From: Phycomyces blakesleeanus NRRL 1555(-)
Taxonomy: Eukaryota; Mucoromycota; Mucoromycetes; Mucorales; Phycomycetaceae
Direction: 5' to 3'
DNA length: 64,000 bases
Assembly: GCF_001638985.1 (NCBI RefSeq)
Contig: NW_017265138.1
Span: 930,001-994,000 of the forward strand
In this document: one piece after another, positions 11,564-24,114 of the stretch
Numbering within the stretch: position 1 is the first letter of the stretch
Layout of the letters: each line of letters starts with the position of its first letter
Notes under the pieces: generated by a model
Databases searched by the model: none
The model's input: the letters and a program-made list of their open reading frames with translations, nothing else
What the model was told of the DNA's origin: nothing
Position numbers and translations under genes: made by a program

Positions 11564-13001
11564 TAGTAATAATAGTAATAATAGTATATATGAATGTATG
11601 TATCATTTGTGATTGAATCAAACAAGCGATTTTGAAACAAGCAACAGAGTTTGTCATTCTTTATTAGAATAAACCTTTATATATATGTATATATAAAAAT
11701 TTATATACTTTTGTTAAAAATAAATATGTGTTTGCATCACATTAAACACTCCGTATTTGGACTGGTGTGGAGAGATAAATGGGTTGCTAGGCCGGACCCC
11801 CCTTTTTTTTTTATAAACGCTGAGCCGAAAGGTGTACGAATTTTCTTGTAACGACTTGTTTTGGAATAAAAACAAATGTTGAGACTTGACAACACTTGAA
11901 AAAGTAAAGTAAAATAAAATAAAATAAAATCAACCGAGGCGTACCAAGAATCGGTGTACAAGAGCACACCAAAATATCGTTTTTTACATAAATGAGTGTG
12001 TACATGTGTGTTTGTGTATTGTGCGTGTGTAGTGTGTGTATATAGCGTGCGTAGTGTGCGTCTTGCGTGTGTGTACTAAACTGATAAAGAACTCTTTCTT
12101 TTTTTCTTTTTTGAAAATAATACAGCCAATTAGAAAGACTGGTCTTTTTCATTCATGCAATCTTGACTCTATACGCGTCCTGCAATAAGATTGAATATAC
12201 AATAATCGAAGCTAATTATCAGCATTAGCGTTAGCATTAGCATAAGCATTATCTTTTAAAGCATTAAAATATAATATACATACAAATATATATATAAAAT
12301 AAAGTTAAATAAGCTTGACGCCTGTTGTCCACTAATTGGAAAACACACTTCTTTAACTATAATTTTTTCTTTTTTTTCGTTTTTATATTTCTTTTGGAGT
12401 AAATATACAGGCACCGTTAAAGGAGCATAGCCGAATAGTAATACATACACAAACTATGTCCGTTTTGTGTTTTTGTTTTGTGTGTGTGTTTCTTTCTTTC
12501 TTTCTTTCTTTCTTGTGAACGGCAAGAATTCGGCCGTTTGCCAAATAAAGAATTAGCTATATACATCGTTGCTATAGGCCATCATCACTTTTTTTTAACC
12601 CCGTGGTTGTGGAATCCTTCACCCTTTATTTTTTTTATTTTATTTTTAAAAACAGAAAATAATAATAACAACAAGGCTTGATTTACTTAACCTAACTGCG
12701 GTGAATAAAGGTTACCAAGCTCTCTTTTATATATAAAGCCCAATCTTCAACCAAAATGCTCTTGATTTATTCCCCCACCAGAAAAATAGTAAATCAAATT
12801 CATTCCCTAAAGCACCTCACCTCACCTCACCTCACTTTACCACACTACAACACTTCATTTTACCTCACTTCACCGCCACTCCTCATATCATTTTAAACCT
12901 TCAGATCTCCAAACCTTCAAATCTTCATTTCATTAACCCCCTCCCTTTTACATTCACTTTTTTTTAAAGAAAAAAATAAGATTTTCTTTTATTTCTCAAA
13001 G
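11564..13001. other. Intergenic, simple repeats only
   Basis: No gene seen on either strand. It contains a GCATTA hexamer run (12219-12249), a TTTC tetramer run (12487-12513), and pyrimidine/CACCT-rich DNA before the next start codon (12816-12840: four CTCAC pentamers), probably core promoter and 5' UTR. Confidence 0.55.
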
Positions 13002-14219
13002 ATGTCAACCACAACTCATTTCCAGTGCGATATGACTTGCCAAACTCCAACATCATCTCGCTCACTGTCTCCTTCTTCGTTATCAAGTAATCGCCAACCC
13101 TCACCAAATAACTCTACAAACTCTAGAGACCTCTCACCAGGTACAAAGTCAGACAGACGACCAATCTACCGTTCCAAGAGCACCAGTACGCTCTTGGCAA
13201 GTACCTCTACGTCCTCACGGCGCTTGAGCTCTGGATCAGCCTGTGACACATGTCGAAAACGGAAGACAAGGTGCGATGGAAATCAACCATGTGCCTTTTG
13301 TGTCTGCAACGACAAGGCTTGTACACACACTCCCAATAGTAGACGCAAGAGAGCACCCTCGGTCACTGCTCCCGGCATTCTTTCCAATAGATTACCCACA
13401 CGTCAAAGTCGGCCATCTTATCTTTGCCTGCCCTGGTTCCCCAAAACCGATGCCGATGACAAGCAATCTAATAATCAGGAGTATAGTTACAAGAAGAGGA
13501 GCGCTGGTAAGTTATTTTTATTTTTATTTTTACTTTTTATTATTATTATATATTATGCGTGTGAATAGTCTCATTTTGTTGTTGTTGTTGTTGTTATGGT
13601 TTTGTTGTTGTTGTTTTTTGTGTTTTATTTTACCTCATGCTAAACACACTTCTTTCTCCCTCTCTTTGCTTGAATTCTAAAAGAACAAAAGTTGCGATTG
13701 GTAACAAAAGCAGGCTACCCATTTATGACATCAAACCCCTGGCAATGTCAAGATAGTTTGGCACCTCTGTCAAAAGTCAAACCCAACCTATGCCTTGATC
13801 ACCACTCCGGTCCAATAACTCAATCTTGGTCCCTGCCTACTTCATCAATAGACACCTATAGAGATCTACAGAACTGTCCTCCAACAAAAGAAGAGATTCC
13901 AAGCATCATCGGTAATAAATAAAATAAATAAATATATTATATTATAAAACCCTTTCCCCCTTCAAGAGTTTAAAATTGTATACCCATGATTTTGATTTGA
14001 TTTTGATTTTGATTTTGATTTCTCTGACACTCCAATCTTTATTTATTTTTATTTTTACTTTAACAACAAAAAGATCAACTTTCATGCCTAACGTTTTCAG
14101 CTGCTACTTTGGCATCTGTGGATCGCAACACAAATTATCCAATCTACCCCCTCTCTTCACACGTCATAAACAAGATTCCCTCTCGCCATGTATCACCTTA
14201 CATGTCTATCCATATATAA
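13002..14219 (+). CDS. Zn(II)2Cys6 transcription factor
   Basis: Three exons (13002-13506, 13684-13911, 14101-14219), all phase 1, give about 283 residues. The DNA-binding motif is at about residues 81-107, spaced C-x2-C-x6-C-x5-C-x2-C-x6-C (CDTCRKRKTRC, then CAFC and a final Cys). This is the canonical fungal binuclear zinc cluster. A Ser/Pro-rich N-terminus precedes it, and basic KRKR-type residues after the cluster may be a nuclear signal. No middle homology region is present, so this is one of the short members. The last intron has a textbook branch site (CCTAAC) nine bases before TTTTCAG. If that intron is retained, the protein instead ends at 13922. I cannot name target genes. Confidence 0.85.
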
Positions 14220-15324
14220 GCACCAACGCGTCACCAAGCACTCTTCTACATTCAAGTTATACTTCAACCGCACCCAAACCTTGCTTTTACTTTTTTTATG
14301 ACGTACAAACATTACATGTGTATATAAACCAAAATCACACACAAAAATAGCACCCTCACTGTCACTCACTCGCCCAGTCACTCATTCATTCAGTCACTTA
14401 CTCAGTCACTCAGGCACTCAGGCACTCAGGCACTCAGGCACTCAGTTACTTATTCACAAAACAAAACAAAAAATCACTACAGAAATCACACACAAACTTC
14501 TTCTTCTTCTTCTTCTTCTTCTTATAACTATATACACTTAGGCCCCTTTCTCTTTTGTTTTGGTTTTTATTTTATATTTTATTTTCTTCCTTTTTGTTCT
14601 TCTTCTTTCGTTTAGCTTCGTTTCGATTTGTTTCGATTCGTTTCGTTTATTTGATTTTTTTTCTTTTTTTTTCTCTGAACCTTCTTCCGCTCGTTATTAC
14701 TTTTATGCTAAAAACAACAAATATTGTCTTTTGAGGAAATCTGATAATTGATTGTTGGACAGACCATTTTATTATTATAATTAATACTTTCTGCATTGAC
14801 CAATTACTGTATTTTGAATAAAATAATAATAATATTAATATATATATATAAGAGTGTGTTTGTGTATTAAGTGTGTGTGTTTATTTCAAAAATAGAATTC
14901 AAGCTGGTCTGTCCATTCACAACAAACACGGTCCACCTATATTGTACTGAAATAGCCCTTTGGTATTCATCGGTGGTCTTTTGAGTGTGTTCCGAAACCT
15001 AACAGAACAAGGCGGGGCAATTTTATTAATTATGGAAATACCTATCCCCACCATACACAATACACAATACACAGTATATATATAAATATAAATAAAAATA
15101 TGTATACATGCATACATTACATACTTACACTCATATTTACACACAGGGGTAGTGGTGAATATAGATAAAGTATAGATATAACTGTGAGTGTGGAGGAGAT
15201 GGAATAAAATATGAAAGGGACTGCCTGTGACTGGACAAAATCAATAATCCATCAGGGCCAGAACAAAATTCCATCAACGCGTCTTTCTTATCCTTTTTCA
15301 GTCTCCTTTCTTCTCTATTTCACT
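14220..15324. other. Intergenic with ACTCAGGC and CTT repeats
   Basis: 3' region of the zinc-cluster gene and promoter of the cyclophilin gene. It contains a CACT/CACTCAGG tandem array (14364-14448), a CTT run (about 14497-14523) and TTTCG-rich DNA (about 14610-14650). No further gene seen. Confidence 0.55.
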
Positions 15325-16214
15325 ATGGCTGCCAAGAACATCCCCAAGGTCTTTTTCGATATTGCCGTCAACGGTAAGCCCGCCGGTCGCATGACATTCA
15401 AGGTAAAAAAAAAGAGCAAAAGCAAGATAAAAAGGAAACTTAATAATTGACTTGGAAACACATATATTTATAAGCAATTTGATATATAACATTCTCTGTA
15501 TACATATAGCTCTTTGCTGACACTGTCCCCAAGACTGCCGAGAACTTCCGTGCTCTCTGCACTGGTGAGAAGGGTATCGGAAAGTCTGGAAAGCCTCTTC
15601 ACTTCAAGGGAAGCAGCTTGTAAGTTTTTCGGTCTCTTTTTCTTTTTTCGGTCTGTTTTGAGCTGTCAATGCGTTTCACACCAAACCAAACCATAATAAT
15701 CATAATCATAATATATACAAAACACACAAATTCAATTGAGTTCAATTCTAATGATTTATTTATTTATTCCTTTATGTAATCAATATATATATAACATAAA
15801 CACACAGCCACCGTATCATCCCCGGTTTCATGGCTCAGGGTGGTGGTAAGGATTTCAAGGAAATATATAAAAATAATTATAAACTAAACTTATATATCCA
15901 TTCTTGAAGATTTCACTCTTGGTGATGGTCGTGGTGGCGAGTCCATCTATGGCAACAAGTTCGCCGACGAGAACTTCACCTTGAAGCACAACGCAAAGGG
16001 TCTCTTGTCCATGGCAAACGCTGGTCCCAACACCAACGGCTCCCAGTTCTTCATTACCTTTGACAAGACCCCTTGGTTGGATGGTGCTCACACCGTCTTT
16101 GGTCAGGTCACCGAAGGCACTGATCTCCTCGAGAAGCTCGAACAGTTGGGTTCCCAGAGCGGCAGACCTTTGGCCAAGGTTGACATCACAGAGTGTGGTG
16201 AGATCAAGGAGTAA
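15325..16214 (+). CDS. Cyclophilin A-type peptidyl-prolyl cis-trans isomerase
   Basis: Four exons (15325-15402, 15510-15619, 15808-15845, 15910-16214) give 176 residues, slightly longer than the about 165 of human CypA. The active-site set is present: HRIIPGF (catalytic Arg and Phe), MAQGGDFT (Gln), [10 protein letters not shown], and [10 protein letters not shown] with the Trp that contacts cyclosporin A. The extra length is a KSGKPLH insertion before the FKGSSF segment. This is the divergent loop known from plant and some other eukaryotic cytosolic cyclophilins. The coding sequence prefers C-ending codons much more than its neighbours, as expected for a highly expressed gene. No signal peptide or targeting extension, so cytosolic or nuclear. 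Confidence 0.95.
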
Positions 16215-16745
16215 AGAATAAAAATAAAAATCATTTAAACATATACACCCTTATAAAAAGAGTACAAAGAGTGAATATGTGATTTTGCGATGTAATAGAT
16301 ATAGTCGATAAAAAAAAAGCACATGTTTGTTATTATTTGCTTTCTTTGAAAGTCATTAATAAAAGATATATATATATATATATTATATACAACACATTAT
16401 TGATGATTTGTATTATTAATAATAATAAATTACTAAAATATATAGTGAGTGAATGAATGAAAAGGAATTGTGTGCTTATACTGTAGATTGTTTTCTTTTG
16501 TGTTCTTGTTAAACAAAGTAGAATGGGGGTAGTATGTCTTGTATTAAAAGAAGAGTGAAAAAGAGAGAGAGAGAGAGAGAGAAATGCAAAGAGATAAAAA
16601 GGAACGAGATAGGGAAAAAAAAACAAACAAACAAAATAGTCTATGTAAAAAAATAACACAGAAAGTGTCTCTTTTTCTTTTCTTTTGGTAACATTGTACG
16701 AAAGAGCACAAAACAGACAATATGCATTCTGTTGTTTTTGCCAAA
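16215..16745. other. Convergent intergenic region
   Basis: Space between the cyclophilin stop and the SLA1 stop. It holds a TA run (16368-16386) and a GA dinucleotide run (about 16561-16582). No gene seen. Confidence 0.6.
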
Positions 16746-19700
16746 TTACCACCGTTGTTGCTGCTGCTGGTAAAATTGCTGCTGTTGTTGTTGCTGCTGT
16801 TGTTGCTGTTGATGTTGCTGGGGTTGTCCAAACACAGATTGGTTACCAAAGGCTGTTTGTTGTTGGAGTCCAAACCCAGTAGCTTGCGGCTGTTGAAAAC
16901 CCATGGAAGGAGAAGAACTAAAAACACTGGGAGTTGATTGATCAAGCGTCTTGAACACAGAGTATTTATCATTGGAGTCTAGATGCCAAAGAAAAAAAAA
17001 AGAGAGAGAAAATGGTTATGATGAGCACAAATTCGTTCTCATATGAAGAAACCCCCCTCCCCTCTTCCTACTCAACATATGTTACAGGTTACTCTTTATT
17101 ATTTCAATACTTACAAAGTCCCTGACCATTAGTGTTAACCTGTCCAAAACCAGTCTGCTGAGCTGCAAGATATCCTGTCGGTTGACCAGACATGGATGCA
17201 AACACTTGTTGTGGCGAAGGTCCAACAGAAGAGCCAAATGTATGCATTCCAGTCATTTGAGGCTGCAAGCTCTGCTGTTGCTGGACAGGTGCACTACCAA
17301 ATGGATTGTCAGGAGTAGCATTTGCCCAGCTTCGGGACGAAGCAGTGGTAGAAGAACCATAGCTAGACGATTGCTGAGGCTGGATATTGGTATGACTCAT
17401 CATTGGAGAAGGACGAAGCGGTGGTGGGAGTACAGATGTAAGTGGTATACTAACAGAAGTAACCGGAGACATTCCAGTAAACTGAGTTGTTTGTTGTCCC
17501 ATCATATGCTGCTGCTGCTGCTGCTGTTGTTGTTGTTGCTGGTTAAACCCAGTGGGCTGCAATTGTAACTGAGAGAATTGCAAACTTGGGCTTGAACCCA
17601 TGTTATTAAAAACATGCTGATGCTGAGCCTGCTGCTGCTGCTGCTGCTGCTGTTGTTGTTGTTGATTAGCAAAGCCTGTCATCTGAGGTGGCTGGCTCAT
17701 AAAAGGAGTGGTTTGTGATTGTTGTAAATTAAATTGGTTTACAGATGGAGCTTGTTGACCAGTAGGCTGGAAATTGATAGTAGGAGGAGGAGGAGGGGGG
17801 ACAGATCTTTGTTGCTGTTGGGGAGAGCCGCTGGTCCATTGTGACAAAAGGTTCGAGTCTACCTTGTTCTGTTGTGACAGTTGGGGTGTAGGACGCTGAC
17901 GCGGTGGAAGAGAGACAGGAGCTGGGGGCGGAGGTGCTTGCTGCATTTGTGGTGGTACCATGGGTGCTCCTCCGTACGTTTGGAAAGCAGAAGTATTTGT
18001 CATTGGCGTAGCAGCAGCGATTGGCGTATTTTGAGCAGCAGTCTGAGGAATTGGAGGTGGTGGAGGTGGCGGAGGGGTAGACGTATTGGTGTTAGTATTT
18101 ACAGTGGGGTTCCAGACTGGCTTGATGGGATTGAGCGATGAGAAAGCAGGAGAGGCTGGAGCAGCTGATCTGGGTGCCCAAGCATCATCATCAAACCCAT
18201 TACTCATTGAACGTGTCGTGCTGAATGTCGAAGGTTGTTGCTGTTGCTGTTGTTGTTGTGGCTGGATAGGTTGCTGAGCAGGAGGAGATATAGGAGCAGA
18301 TACAGCAGCATGAACAGGAGTCGGTGATGGTGCTAGAGGAGTAGGTGAAGGTACCAAAATGTGTCCACTGAGCTGCGTTTTGATTTTTTCCAGGTAATCC
18401 ATGTTAACATCCTTGGGTGCAGTCTTTGTAGGTGTAGGTCTACCAGTACCTTTTATAAACCAACATATTGCATTAGTATAAGTTAAACCCTATAATCTTT
18501 TTCTTTCTTGCTGAAACCGCTTTCAAGATGTCATTTTTAAGTTATTTATTTACCACGACGCTGAAGTCCCCCGCCATGGAACACAGGAGAACCATGATCA
18601 CTCGATTCTTGCTCTTGTAACTGACGAGCCATTCTCTCATCCTCTTCAATCTGACGCTGGACATCATCAACACCCATAAAGTCATTCTCTTCAGGATCTT
18701 CGATAAAGCTCGTTCCTCCAAAGGTAACCGTTTTCTTGGTCTTTTTCATTATTGTTTTGCTGGATCCTTCATTGTCAGAAGGAGGCTCAGCAACCTCATT
18801 CTCGATGTAGCGTTGGAGTCTTTGGACATGGTTTTCAGCCATACCAAGTGACTTCATCTGCCGATGTGTCAATTTCTGAACATCTTCCTCTCCAAGGTTG
18901 TCGGCCTGGAAAGAGGCTGCATACCGCTTGCTGGATTCTGCAGGAATATTAGCATTCATAAAATATGTATACCAATCCCAGTGATGTTTGGATTGTGACT
19001 CGGGATTCTTGGATGCCAAATGAGCAAGTGGAATATTGTCGTTACGATCCTCAATTAGCTTCATACCCGTTTCGCTTTCGATAAAGTACAAGTCTTCGGC
19101 ACACATCTTCTGAACAGGCACATCGATCTTTACACCGTTAATCTTGTGCAGTCTGATCTTTCCGGCGTGAATTGCAAGGTATTGAGCCTCGACCTTGAAT
19201 GCACCAGTACGATCAGTCCAGGTGCGTACCTTGTTTGGATCAGGTTTGCTGGGGTCATTAGCCTGTTTGGGGCGATCGGGTAAAGAACGGTTACTGGGAA
19301 CAGCAATAGATCTGACGGTGTGGTCTGATGGAAGTCCCTTGCTCGTCTGTGGTCTTGTGGGAGGAGGGGGTGCAGGAATCTGACTGCGTCTTGGGGAATT
19401 GCCCGAGGAAGAGGCTGTCAAGGTTGGTGCTGCACGTGCGGCTTGTTTCTTGGCATCTGCTTCTCTTTGTTTAGCCTCATCTTGCATTCGTCTACGTCTA
19501 TCCGCTTCATCCTGGCGTCTTATTTCTCGCTCACGTTCTTCTTCTTCTTGTGCTCTCTTTCTTTCACGCTCTTCTTCCTCTCTACGGCGTTGTCGAGCCA
19601 TTGCATCATCTTCCGAACGTCTACGAGTATCTTCTGCTTCCTCTTCTTCTTCTTGCCGGCGGATCTGAGCCTCAGCTGCTAAATCAGCGTCATAATCCTC

Positions 19701-21178
19701 CTGGAATTTGAGGTATGTCATTGGAACAATACCTGTCCTACCATCTTGATGTTCGATTGTCCACCAATCATCACTGCTCACATAGTCAGTAACCAACACT
19801 TGCTGGTCAGCCTGGGCTGAAATTTCATCATCTCCACCAGCCTCAAAATCATAGAGCACGACAGCCCACCGAGGTTTGCATGGAGGCGCAACGGGAGCTG
19901 GTGGCTCAACGGCGACAGGGGATATAGATCGAACGGATGCATGTGTAGGTGTTTGTACAGATGTGGGTATGGGTGCTGTAGGTGTTTTGTAGCTAAGAGC
20001 TTCTTCGGGGTCAATGAGGCTAGTCGGAGGCTGGGTTGGTGTTGCTTGTATTGGTGCTGGTGCTGAATGTTGTGGGCCTGAAGAGGAGTGAGCATTTGCT
20101 GCCTTAGATTCTTCTATTTTAGCCATGACTGCCTTTGCCTCTGATTTAGAAGATGCCTGAAAGTCGAATACAGTCCTTGTGTTGTCCGAGATTTCAATAT
20201 GAATGTTCTTGCCATCCTGTGTATTGTGGATGACATTGGTAATGGAGAATTGACGGACTGGGGATGCTTTATCTGTTTCGCTTCCATAACAAAGCATACC
20301 GTTTCCAACTAATAAGCTACCCTTACTCTTCTTCTTCTTCTTCTTTTCAACATCGTATTCGTTCACAGACCAAGACATTGCTTCATCTTTTGGATTGATT
20401 GACAACGGTTTCTCGGTAGAATTCTAAAAAATAAAAAATAAATAACATGGTTAGAGTCTGTAATCAGTGTAATAGATATGTAGATAGGTGAACTGTGTCC
20501 ATGAAGGGAGATTTATATATATTATGGCTTACTGAAATAGCCGAAAAGACTGACACAGATGGAGTTTGAGTAGATTGAGCAGGTGTAGTACGAGGAGATA
20601 CGACAGTAACCTCGTGGTCAGATACCTTGCATGAAAAAGAAGCATTAGGCATCTTTAATTCATTTTTCGTCTCCGCCTATTTGTCTTTTACACGACTCTT
20701 TACCATTTCAATATAGTTGCTCGGTGCAAGGCCAATAGAACCTTTCTTGGATTTAACGAGGTACCAATCGGGATCATCAGTTTCATACAAAACTAATTTT
20801 TCGTCTTCCTCAAATGAGAGTTCCTCTTCCTGTTGTGCGGTATATGCATATATGGCCTTGACAGCGCCCATGGGTTCAGCCTACACAAACAATAGGGTCA
20901 GGTCAGGTCAGGTCAGATCTTGTTTTTTTTTTTTTTGGTTTTGGTCCTTTTAGTTTAGTCGGTATATAAGCACACATACACACCTCGCTAATATAATTGG
21001 CAGGAATGAGTCCAACAGGACCAACTTGTTCAATAGCTTCAGCCTTCAATTGTGCTTTCCACCAATCGGGATCATTGTTTTCTAGGATGTACAATATATC
21101 GTCTTCTTTGAAATCAAGTTCTTCATCGGTTTGAGCCTGGTAATCATAAAGAGCTTTGCAGATGGTAATGTATTTCAT
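16746..21178 (-). CDS. SLA1: SLA1-like endocytic actin-patch adaptor
   Basis: Six exons (21178-20984, 20880-20704, 20652-20533, 20423-18554, 18449-17115, 16978-16746) give about 1309 residues, close to yeast Sla1 (1244). There are two N-terminal SH3 domains (ALYDYQAQTDEELDF; AIYAYTAQQEEELSF) and a third (VVLYDFEAGGDDEIS). A charged Arg/Glu coiled coil follows, then SLA1 homology domain 1 (RTWTDRTGAFKVEAQYLA) and a SAM-like SHD2 (LTHRQMKSLGM). The C-terminus is Gln/Pro-rich with many TGF/TGY/TGM repeats (for example QPTGF, QQTGF, PQMTGM). In yeast such repeats are Ark1/Prk1 phosphosites and Pan1/End3 contacts. An in-frame TAG at about 20668 lies inside a 51-nt GT-AG intron (20703-20653) that keeps the frame, so I do not read it as a gene break. 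Confidence 0.93.
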
Positions 21179-23168
21179 ATTTGCTCAAATAAAATAATAT
21201 GTATATAGATCTTTTAAAAAAAGGTTGTTTTTGTAAGAGAAATACGAGGAGGTAGAGGAATGAATAGGGATAAGGAAAGGGGTGGGCTAAATGAGTGTGC
21301 TTTATCTTTCTTATTTTTTGTTTGTTTGTCTCTGGTACGTTCTTTGTCTTTGTAGAACTGTTCCCGGAGAGATTGGGTTTTATAATGATTGGAGATGAGT
21401 TCTTTCTTTTTGTTTTTGTAGTAGTAGTAATAGTTGTTGTTGTTGTTGTTGTTGTTTCTTTTGGAGGAGGAGGAGGAGGAGTTGACGGACTGGCTGCAAG
21501 TGCAACTAGCCAGACCGGGAGGGAAGGATAGCAAAGTGGGAAAGAAAGGGAAAAAAGGGTTTGCTTAGTTGAACACGAGTAGAGCAATAGGATATTCGCT
21601 CAGGGTATTCTTTTCTACTTGAACGTGATTGTAAAAAAAAGGGTGCATTTCCTCATCTGGAAATGAATGTGATGTCACAATTATACTGTATTTTATAACG
21701 GTGTATCTTTTTTTTTCTTTTCTTTATTAGTTAGTTTCATAGTGATGCTTTTTTTTTGTAATGATATGTATGTATATACATATGTTAGCTATATTACATT
21801 GCGTGCTTCTATAAGATTCTCTGTTTTGTGCCGTATTGTGCCGTATTGCACTGTGCTGTAGTATAGTGTGTTGTGCTGTGTTATGCTGTGTTATGCTGTA
21901 TTGTGCTGTGCTGTAGTATGCTGTAATGTGCTACACTGTAGTGTGCTGTAGTGTGTTATGCTATGCTATGCCAGATCATGCCCGTCGAAACAAGTCTGTG
22001 ACTATGCTAGACTTTAAGCCCGGAATTATTATTATAATATATATATAAAGTATATCTGGTTATAATATATGATCATAGAAGAAAGAAAGAAAAAACAAGT
22101 GCTGGTTTTTCCACTTGCTCTTGTTCTTCTTGTTCTTGTTCTTATAGTTTATCAAGATTTCATGTATCACAGGTTATGGCTAGGTGAGACAAAGATAGAG
22201 TAAAGAAAGTGGAAATGTTGTTCAATGTCAATAAAGTCAAGCGCACCTCCTTCTCTTAAAAGTTCTATCCAAGCGCCTCCACTTGGGCGAACACAAATAA
22301 GCCTAAAATGGGCCTCAGCACGCTATTGTTGAATTTTTACCTGATAGTCAAATACCTTTTTATTATTTTATTGTATTGTATTCAGTAGCTTCTAATCTAC
22401 AAGACATATTTACAAGCTAATTGTCATTTTCTTTAGATATATAATATAATAAAAGGTTTAAGCTTCCAGAATGCCAACCTAAAAAACAAAACCAAAAAAA
22501 AATGAGATAATATAAATACATATACATATATAAAGTAATCTATTCTACAAATCATCGCCGAGGATTCTTGAACAATTTTTTTCCCTTTTCTTTTTGGCTT
22601 GGTTCGACTGAAATATGGTGCACAGGAACGCGAACATTCAAGGCACCGGCACACCACTTTTAGGGTCCTGTACAACAACTGAACCTCTTCCCCCGTGAAA
22701 TGAAGCGCCCCCTAATTTTTTTTTATTCACAACGTGTTTGTTGCTCTATTCTCTTTGTTTCGTGATCTTCTTCTTCCTCTTCTTTATCGTATCTTTTCTT
22801 CTTCTTTTCTTCACTTCTTCCCTTTGCTTAAAGCATAAGCAAAAAAAGAGAAAAGGTGAATAACTTAAAACTAATGACAATCATTTACTCATTTCTAATT
22901 GATCTCATCTTGCCTGTCTTTCTCCATTGAAAAGAAGCGTGCCCTTTACGTCTCAACAATCACTGAAAGCTAAAGTGCAACAAAAGGCAGAAAGAAAGAA
23001 AGAAAGAAAGAAATATTCAATTCAATCAATACCTTGATCAGTACGACATACGAAATAACAGCAAAATACAAACCGTACAATCTTTACCCCAGTCCCCTCA
23101 TCACGCAGACACATAATAGCCCAACCGACCAATTCCCTAAACAAAAAAAAACCCAAAACAAAATCAAA
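21179..23168. promoter_or_regulatory. Divergent intergenic region: SLA1 (-) and RAP1/RSR1 (+)
   Basis: About 2 kb without a supportable gene. It holds GTT and GGA triplet runs (21427-21480), a TG-rich degenerate array (listed separately), CTTCTT runs (22768-22830) and an AAAG tetramer run (22990-23011) just before the GTPase start. Confidence 0.5.
21825..21972. repeat. Degenerate TGTGCTGTA / TGTTATGC short tandem array
   Basis: About 150 bp built from TGTGC, TGTAG and TGTTATG words in imperfect 5-10 bp periods, almost devoid of A/C runs and strand-asymmetric (G+T on the plus strand). Non-coding in all frames that I read. Confidence 0.8.
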
Positions 23169-24114
23169 ATGAGAGAATACAAGCTAGTCGTTCTTGGATC
23201 TGGAGGTGTTGGAAAATCAGCCTTGGTATGTTTACTGAGACTTGTAAGGGAGAAAAATAGTCGAAAATTAGTTTGACCAAATTCGGCTCACTGAAGAAGA
23301 AGCTCGTTCATTTGAGGAAACTACTATGATAGCTATATAATGATATAATGATAAAAATAATGCTATGAGCTAGATGTATATTAAATATCTTTAGTTGGGA
23401 GTGTATAAGGAAAAGAAAGAGAGAGAGAGAAAAAAAGAAAATGGACTGTGAAGCTGACTTAAATAATTGCTATTCACTTCATCTATGCTGTACACACAAT
23501 CAGACTGTTCAATTTGTCCAGTCCATTTTTGTCGAGAAATACGATCCAACTATTGAAGACTCTTATCGCAAGCAAGTAGAGGTGGATGGGCAGCAATGTA
23601 TGCTCGAAATTCTTGATACAGCTGGTACGGAGCAGTTCACTGCCATGCGAGATTTGTACATGAAGAATGGCCAGGGATTTCTCTTGGTCTTTTCTATTGC
23701 AAGCATGATTACCCTGACAGAGCTGCAGGAGCTGAGGGTACAAATCCAACGAGTAAAGAATACAGACAATGTAAGTATATATATATATATAAAGGTTTAT
23801 TACAAATGTATATGCGTGGATCTGTAGGCTGTTAGAAGAAATATTAATACATCATCATTTTTTGGTTTTTGTTTGGAATCTAGGTTCCAATGGTATTGGT
23901 TGGTAACAAGTGCGATCTTGAAGAAGACAGAATGGTCTCGAGAGAACAGGGCATGCGCCTGTCGCAGCAGTGGGGTGGAAAGCCGTTTTATGAAACATCA
24001 GCACGATACAAGATCAACGTCGATGAAGTATTTTACGACCTCGTCAGACAAATCAACAGACAAATGCCACCAAAAGACAAGAACAAGAAGAAACTCAAGT
24101 GTCTTGTTCTCTAA
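23169..24114 (+). CDS. RAP1/RSR1-type Ras-family small GTPase
   Basis: Three exons (23169-23225, 23504-23770, 23884-24114), all phase 0, give 184 residues, the same length as human Rap1. P-loop GSGGVGKS, effector loop [23 protein letters not shown] and ETSA motifs are all intact. The position after DTAG is Thr rather than Ras Gln, as in Rap proteins. The C-terminal polybasic stretch (KDKNKKKLK) precedes a CaaX box, CLVL. The final Leu predicts geranylgeranylation and plasma-membrane targeting. In yeasts the orthologue Rsr1/Bud1 marks the site of polar growth. Here it probably serves hyphal or germ-tube polarity, which is inference. Confidence 0.95.

Noticed and set aside
14300..15200. CRISPR-like direct repeats (ACTCAGGC units)
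   Set aside because: Contiguous short tandem repeats without spacers in a eukaryotic genome; simple microsatellite.
20653..20703. In-frame TAG in SLA1 between the second SH3 domain and the rest, first read as a nonsense mutation or a 15-nt micro-intron
   Set aside because: A normal-sized 51-nt GT-AG intron removes it and keeps the frame, so no unusual mechanism is needed.
22433..22678. 82-codon minus-strand ORF upstream of the RAP1-type gene
   Set aside because: Low-complexity hydrophobic and basic mix with no motif or splice support; typical AT-rich chance ORF.
22560..22680. Possible tRNA because of a GGTTCGA-like string
   Set aside because: No acceptor stem or anticodon arm could be folded around it; no tRNA gene was found in the window.
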